NCBI GenBank assembly: GCA_947568835.1
Contig: OX387608.1
Span: 17,084,535 to 17,148,534, forward strand
Length of the DNA stretch: 64,000 nt
Reading direction: 5' to 3'
Source: Protonemura montana
Taxonomy: Eukaryota > Arthropoda > Insecta > Plecoptera > Nemouridae
The notes under the pieces were generated by a model. The model did no database searches. It was not told where the DNA came from and saw nothing but the letters and a program-made list of their open reading frames with translations. Of the stretch, positions 58,603-64,000 are shown one piece after another (the first letter of the stretch is position 1; each line of letters starts with the position of its first letter). A program made the position numbers and the translations under genes.

Positions 58603-59251
58603 AAGTTAAGCAACACTGCGCTGGGTCACCGTATTGGATGGGTGACCATCATACACATGACCAGTTCTGTTCGGGAGAGAGGTTGGAGGGATGAAAGTTA
58701 AGCAACAACTTCACTCGCCTTGCTTATCAACCTCTCGACAGCAACTTCACTCGCCTTGCTTATCAACCTCTCGACAGCAACTTCACTCGCCTTGCTTATC
58801 AACCTCTCGACAGCAACGTCACTCGCCTTGCTTATCAACCTCTCGACACCAACTTCACTCGCCTTGCTTATCAACCTCTCGACAGCAACTTCACTCGCCT
58901 TGCTTATCAACCTCTCGACAGCAACTTCACTCGCCTTGCTTATCAACCTCTCGACAGCAACTTCACTCGCCTTGCTTATCAACCTCTCGACAGCAACTTC
59001 ACTCGCCTTGCTTACCAACCTCTCGACAGCATAGATTTGTGGAGGAATCCTGTTGTTCCCGTTGTACCGTCCTTCGGAAGGGACGTTAAGCCGGTGGTCC
59101 CCTTGGTCTTCGACAGGAGTAGGCTACGTGCCGGCACCGGGTTTCCCCTCCTCCCTTCTAGGCTAGGTTAGGTTCATCATCATCCACTCATTCACCGACG
59201 CCATTAGACCAGTGCGGCATGGCCAGATGTCAAAACAGTGCTAAGTTAAAC
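58603..59251 (+). mobile_element. 5S-derived composite SINE with 36-bp expansion
   Basis: A forward copy in the last intron: AAGTTAAGCAACACTGCGCT, one 5S module, then GAAAGTTAAGCAAC joined to AACTTCACTCG, nine to ten 36-bp units (about 58700-59030), the body (TTCGGAAGGGACGTTAAGCC) and the full tail to CAGTGCTAAGTTAAAC. The junction GTTAAGCAACAACTTC is a hybrid of the 5S start and the AGTTAGTACAGCAACTTC boundary, evidence of recombination between these two similar segments. Confidence 0.93.
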
Positions 59252-60305
59252 GTGGATAATCAATCAATCGAGTAGTCGAATGACTCGAGTTGTAGGTTTC
59301 AAGTATGCGCGGTTATGGAAGGTCGATGCTCCTTTATCGATGCTATCAGAAACTGGACGACGGATACGTAGAGTAATTAGATGACATACCATGCGCTTGC
59401 CTAAACGTTTAATCAGTTGCATTTATATGCACACGAGGTGGTCTGGTAGTTGTAAAACACCAGAAAGTACGAGTTGACGAGTAAATATATTGCCCCAAAC
59501 GTCACTTACAACCGTTCAAACGTTGCATGGGACATTTGACTGTCGTTTCCAATGTATAATGAAAATCCGTTACAAATGGCCGCAGTCAAGAGCGCCGTGG
59601 CCACGCTCGAATGTCTAGGTCGCGAAGCAAGGACATTTGTTTTAAGTTAAGCAAATCAAATATATTCCAATTCCTTACCTCAGCTGTCTACTGCATTTCA
59701 GACGCGTCACTTTGAGCTGGATTTATAGTTAGCACTTGCACTTACACTTGCACTTGTACTTACACTTGCACTTGTACTTACACTTGCACTTGTTCGTTCC
59801 CGCGAACACACTGCACTAGAATTGCGCAACTGACGACCCTTGCTGTGGTCTGTCAAGAACCAATCAGCAAGGTTGGACGAGGTCACGTGCTACGATCACA
59901 TGATTTCAACCGTTTCCAAACGATGTCGTATGCATGTATTTTTTATTTAAATGTTCCTAATTGATGTTCCCATATATTTAATATCAGCTTGATAGCTGTA
60001 AAGGTAAATGAATTAATTCAATCATTTATTGTGTTAGTAATTGAATCGAAGCTCATTATGGGAATATATTAATTTGTTCAACTGATAATCTCGTAGAATT
60101 ACAAGGTTAGCTTTCTAGTGATAAACACATTAAAATGATAAATGTTATACTAATTAACCAATAGTAATATAAATTATTATAAATTATTATTAATTTTAAT
60201 TACTGTGTCTCCTTTAAACTATATTAAAGTAAGACCAAATAGCGAATTTGTCAACTAAAGAATGTGGCTATGCCCATACGATAACCTGTCAACCTCTCTG
60301 CTTAG
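59252..60305. other. Last intron, AT-rich
   Basis: A small repeat CACTTGCACTTGTACTTA lies near 59735-59795. Otherwise nothing recognised up to the final 3' splice site. Confidence 0.65.
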
Positions 60306-60447
60306 ATCGTACCTGATCCTGGGAAAGGAGAACGAAGGGGAGCACTCAGGGCTCACGATCAGCCGCCGCTCGATCGTGATCGAGTGGAAGGACGAGTGGC
60401 ATCGACGCATGCGGCGGTTCCAGCACCGTTCGCGGCAGTGCAAGTAG
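60306..60447 (+). CDS. Net: Netrin last coding exon: end of C345C domain and stop
   Basis: The final coding exon reads SYLILGKENEG, then SIVIEWKDEWHRRMRRFQHR and ends SRQCK followed by TAG at 60445-60447. The (K)SYLxLG motif, the IEWKDEW motif and a terminal cysteine near a basic tail are diagnostic of the netrin C terminus and complete the six cysteines of the NTR module. The acceptor is CTCTGCTTAG, ending at 60305. The phase (A completes Lys) agrees with the previous donor. The six exons give about 276 residues of the protein. Confidence 0.96.
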
Positions 60448-61110
60448 ACTTGAACACGAAGACACAAGATCTGCGAGAAAGTACGAGTGATTCCTTGCTG
60501 CCAATAGCCGAGCAGTGCGACTGGCATCGTTGAGCTAAATGTCGACATCTTGAGTTGCTTGGAAAGTTAATTAACGACTCTTATTTTCTAACAAGAAGCG
60601 GCCATAGTACCAGCTCTCTTGAGATTTTGTTTACGACGCAAACTGATTTCTCTGGCGTATTTTAGTCATTAGATTGTATCGAGCGTAAGCGATGTGTTTT
60701 GTTTGTATTAACGTTGAGGCCGTCGAATCGATTGGCGTTTTACGAGGCGAAAGACTAAAAAAGTGAAAGACTTCGGTGGGCGTGGTGGATCTAAGTTACC
60801 AGAACGAATTGAAGAAGACGTGCACGAACGATGAACTCCCCACGTGCCGATTGAACAACAATATTATATAATTAGCTTGACCAGGCTCGCTAAAACAGTT
60901 TCATTTTCATTAAACATTCGAAGATTGTCAGATTAATGTGTATATTATGTAATAGCTGCGTTACTTCGATGTAATCGTTTGTAATATTTTATTTTCTAGA
61001 ACTAATAATTTATTGTCTATGGCTGTATAGTAATCAAGTTTCTAGACGTCGATTTTAGAACTCGAAGAAGTTGGAAATATTTCAATAATAAATGTATGTT
61101 TTTGTATTAA
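60448..61110 (+). other. Probable netrin 3' UTR
   Basis: AT-rich sequence without repeats follows the stop codon. The first clear AATAAA polyadenylation hexamer is at 61087-61092, within CAATAATAAATG, and an ATTAAA lies near 60909. I infer a 3' UTR of roughly 640-660 nt. Later hexamers downstream could give longer forms, and the true cleavage site cannot be fixed from sequence alone. Confidence 0.5.
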
Positions 61111-64000
61111 AAGCAAAATATGTCAAAAGCAATTTCATGTCTGCTAGGTATTTAGGTATTTAGAATATCATGGTTGTGAGAATGTTACGATAGAAAACAC
61201 CTGGACTTCCCTTTCAATGCAGATTTCGAGGCTCTAAGAAACCGTAGCTCCATTCTAATAGTTCCTAACCGCACAATATTGCTAAGTTTTAGCTTCAATA
61301 CGTACATCTAAAGTATTCATGAACGAGCTGCTACAATCGCGAATGTTCGAGATTAAACAAATAGCTTTTGCGTATTGTCATTTCAATTTCATGTATACAA
61401 AGTTATCATTAAACGGGACATTGCTTCTATTTTAGTGGTACGTTGATAAAATATTGAAGATACCTTCAAACATCTGTCTAACCAATGAATACAGAGAACT
61501 GATGGTACGGATCTGTGCACCACATTACTTAGATTTATGTCCGATTTCAAACGGGTGGTCAATTGTAGGAGATTAACGATGAGCTGGAATAATTTTCCAT
61601 TAGGTTTTTCTTTCAAGCTTTACTTACGACATATCAGATTTGAATCGAAGTGTAACGATGGTTCTTAACGAAGGGCGTACGTGTTACGCAGCACTAATTA
61701 ACTAATAACGTATCTGTAGCTTAGAACGTAGGCAACTCTCGTGCGGGTCTCAAAACGCTATCAATCTCTCTTATTGTCTAGTATTACTACCTTTAATGAT
61801 GCATGTTAGGAGAATAATATTAATGTAACATTGTTATCAATTTATTTATTCTGTGCTACGGCGATTATGATATTAACATCGTGTAATTTATTTGTAAAAT
61901 TTGTGTAGCGAATAGATATTAATAATTGTCTGATAAGGAAGGTTAGAGTTTTCTCGTGCCCAGAATATCCCGAAGTCCTCCTGATCCACCTTCTTCCATA
62001 GGAATCGACAGAATCTTTAATCATGAAATATGTAGGATGTTTTCTGCCTATAAAAATAGGGAGACAAAATTGTTCGAAAAGGACATTAGTTGTATTAGCC
62101 TTGACTATAGCTGTGAAGTTTTGGTTGTCAAAAGTGCTCTGAATTTGACCATAGATTTGATGAAATTACACCAGCAGACAAATCAAATCATAGAGCCGTG
62201 AAGTCCATCTTTAGGAAACTGAGCAGGCAACGGAGATACTTAAAAAACATTCAGGCTGAACAAGGAGACAGGTTTGTAGTTTGAGGTTAGACCTACTACC
62301 TTTCGAATACTTCAGTATTTCTAAATACTAATTGTAATACATAACTAGCAGTACCCGCTGCCTAACGGCCGCTTAAGATTTTGAGGGAGTGGGCATTTTG
62401 GTTTAAATGAGACCACAACCAAAAGTACCATGCAATACCATACAGTACCCCATTTATTTTATTTGAATTTGCCTCTTATGTAACTCGGGGTCACTGCATT
62501 GTGGAAACTCTGTGAATTCCAAAGTGACCACTGGTCTTTGGTGACCACGATGACAATTTCGAAAACAAACGACGTTGGCTGTCAAAAGATTTCCGCGTAT
62601 GATTTCTTGAAATATTTCTTAGAGAGTGAAACTTGTGAAATACCTTTTACATATCCACCAGATCTTACTAAAAACATGTTTAATGAACGGATAAGCACTT
62701 AAAATTGAAAAATGTAAGTTAATTCGGTAAAATTAAGTTGTTTGGCATTGATTGAGAACTGTCAAAATCTTTCCTTGCCACCCAGTTTTAAATAAAATTC
62801 ATTATGAAAATCCCATCAAATCAGCGTAGAAATGTCACGTTGGGTCGTGCTCTGAAGTCATGTTAAATTCAAAATTATCTCCAGCAATGTTTGACCGATT
62901 TCTTAAAGTATTTTACGTTCTAATCCCGTTTTCTCTGGAGAATATCCTAAATTCACTGCCGCAAAGATAAGTTGAAGAATTCGTTCACCTTGCTGTGGTT
63001 AAAAAACCAAACAAATGAATGCGTCTGTCAAACTTTTTGCAAATTATTTATATTTCACGTAAAACGAACTTAAATAACAGCGTTTGCGCTCAATTTCTTC
63101 AACAACTTCCATGGGCATGCATGAACAGTATTACCGAGATGCTGCAGGTCATTTAAAGGCAAGTTTTGAATCAAATAAAAATCGAGCTGTAAGACATGGC
63201 TTTAAATCGCCTCGCCAGCCACGATGCAAACACAATTATCAATATTTTACCAAAAAAACGCTTTCAAATCGCCGCCAAAATGTCCCATTAGGAATTAAAC
63301 CTGAATTATCAACAAATATAACCCAATTGCACACGTTTTTGACCAAATTTTGCAATTTCTATAACGAAAAGGTGAAATGTTACCCCAGCTGGTCGGTCGA
63401 TCGGTCAGCTGGTCAGAGACAAACTAAAAAGTTAAACATCGCAATTTAAAGCTTTTATAAATGGTTAATTTTTATCTCTATTACCAAGACACAATTCCGT
63501 TCACTCCCACGCAACGAGAAGTCAGGAAATCCGAGCCCTCCCCCACAAAACCACACTTTTCAAACACAACCCCCGATACCTTTGTACCAAAATCCACAAT
63601 CACCTTCCTGCCCTCGTCAAAGACTCCCCAACCTGCAGCTGCTTTGACTCTTAAACTGCATATCTTCCTTCTCAACAACCACTTCTACTCCCTTCATGAA
63701 TATTAAAACCTTTCTAACAATTTGCAAAACTGTCATTAGTAGATAGGTATTTCTATTATCATTGTTATTTCTATTATATTTCACCCCTACCAATATTATA
63801 TGCCTACATCATAGTTAACCTGACGTTGCCCACACTTGGGTACTGTACTTGGCACGAACAATACAATTGCAATCATCTTAATGGCAAATGTTTGTCAGCA
63901 TTTAGGCTCACACAAATACTAGATGTAATTGTATTTTGCATTAAATAAATAAATATAACAGGGTTTTATTCAACAAAACAATGAAACTCATTTTCAGAAC
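61111..64000. other. Netrin downstream flank
   Basis: AT-rich and without tandem arrays, unlike the introns. A weak protein-like segment (61956-62284) is listed separately. Frames at 62499-62702 and 63084-63449 are unrecognised. The window ends in an ATAAATAAATA-rich stretch. Confidence 0.5.
61956..62284 (+). pseudogene. Unrecognised protein-like segment, frameshifted
   Basis: A plus frame from 61956 reads a hydrophilic peptide including IDRIFNHEICRMFSAYKNRE. Near 62110-62135 a different frame takes over: CSEFDHRFDEITPADKSNHR, then AVKSIFRKLSRQRRYLKNIQ, ending at TGA 62282-62284. Charged, balanced composition unlike its AT-rich surroundings suggests a decayed coding sequence, or an exon entered at the AAAAG before 62135. 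I do not recognise the family, and it is unlikely to belong to netrin. Confidence 0.2.

Noticed and set aside
63084..63449. 121-codon open frame downstream of netrin
   Set aside because: Unrecognised, no supporting signals. Composition is compatible with chance in AT-rich DNA.

Overview
The window is arthropod-like nuclear DNA carrying the 3' part of one gene, a netrin, on the + strand. Six coding exons were found by reading frame, splice signals and recognisable netrin protein: laminin-type EGF repeats LE2 (17757-17945) and LE3 (32761-32910), an acidic Gly-rich linker exon (34822-34923), and the C345C/NTR domain in three exons (51120-51194, 58337-58511, 60306-60447, stop 60445-60447). Four internal introns are phase 1 and the last is phase 2. 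The phases join exactly, so no coding exon is missing between LE2 and the stop. The laminin N-terminal domain and LE1 must lie upstream of the window. The C-terminal domain looks arthropod-type, and an interstitial (CCTAA)n/(TTAGG)n tract agrees with an arthropod. The species cannot be told from this sequence.

Nearly everything else is intronic or flanking repeat. By my tally about half of the 64 kb is minisatellite or tandemly expanded SINE: units of 41, 45-47, 41, 45, 91, 36, 14, 15, 10, 32, 54, 52, 118, 112, 18, 26, 13, 24 and 34 bp. The longest are a 26-bp array (39737-44431), a 34-bp array (51206-55214) and a 24-bp array (47371-50680). Almost all long open frames are by-products of arrays whose unit length is a multiple of three.

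Two SINE families dominate. One is composite: a 5S-rRNA-like head and a long unrelated body and tail (best copy 56281-56980, minus strand). The other is tRNA-derived with a complete cloverleaf (22424-22807, 32284-32465, 55215-55775). Other mobile DNA includes a hAT-like MITE with 8-bp target duplication (25219-25727), several foldback elements (2348-2958, 13276-13640, 24138-24756, 33785-33945), and fragments with an ACGAAACGTT core.

The main discovery candidate is a simple rule linking the SINEs to the minisatellites. In the composite SINE, three pairs of 6-bp direct repeats (AAGTTA, TGACCA, ACAGCA) lie exactly 91, 15 and 36 bp apart, and those are the three periods found as arrays: 91-bp arrays at eight loci, 15-bp arrays at 16393-17549 and 26366-27172, and 36-bp arrays at 11652-12055 and 58700-59030. 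In the tRNA SINE, the related octamers GTCCAAGT and GTTCGAGT lie 52 bp apart, which is the period of its two arrays. Minisatellites here appear to be born inside SINEs at pre-existing short direct repeats. Large block duplications inside the 24-, 26- and 118-bp arrays show that they keep rearranging.

Downstream of netrin (61111-64000) the sequence is mostly unrecognised and AT-rich, with one weak, frameshifted protein-like segment near 61956-62284.
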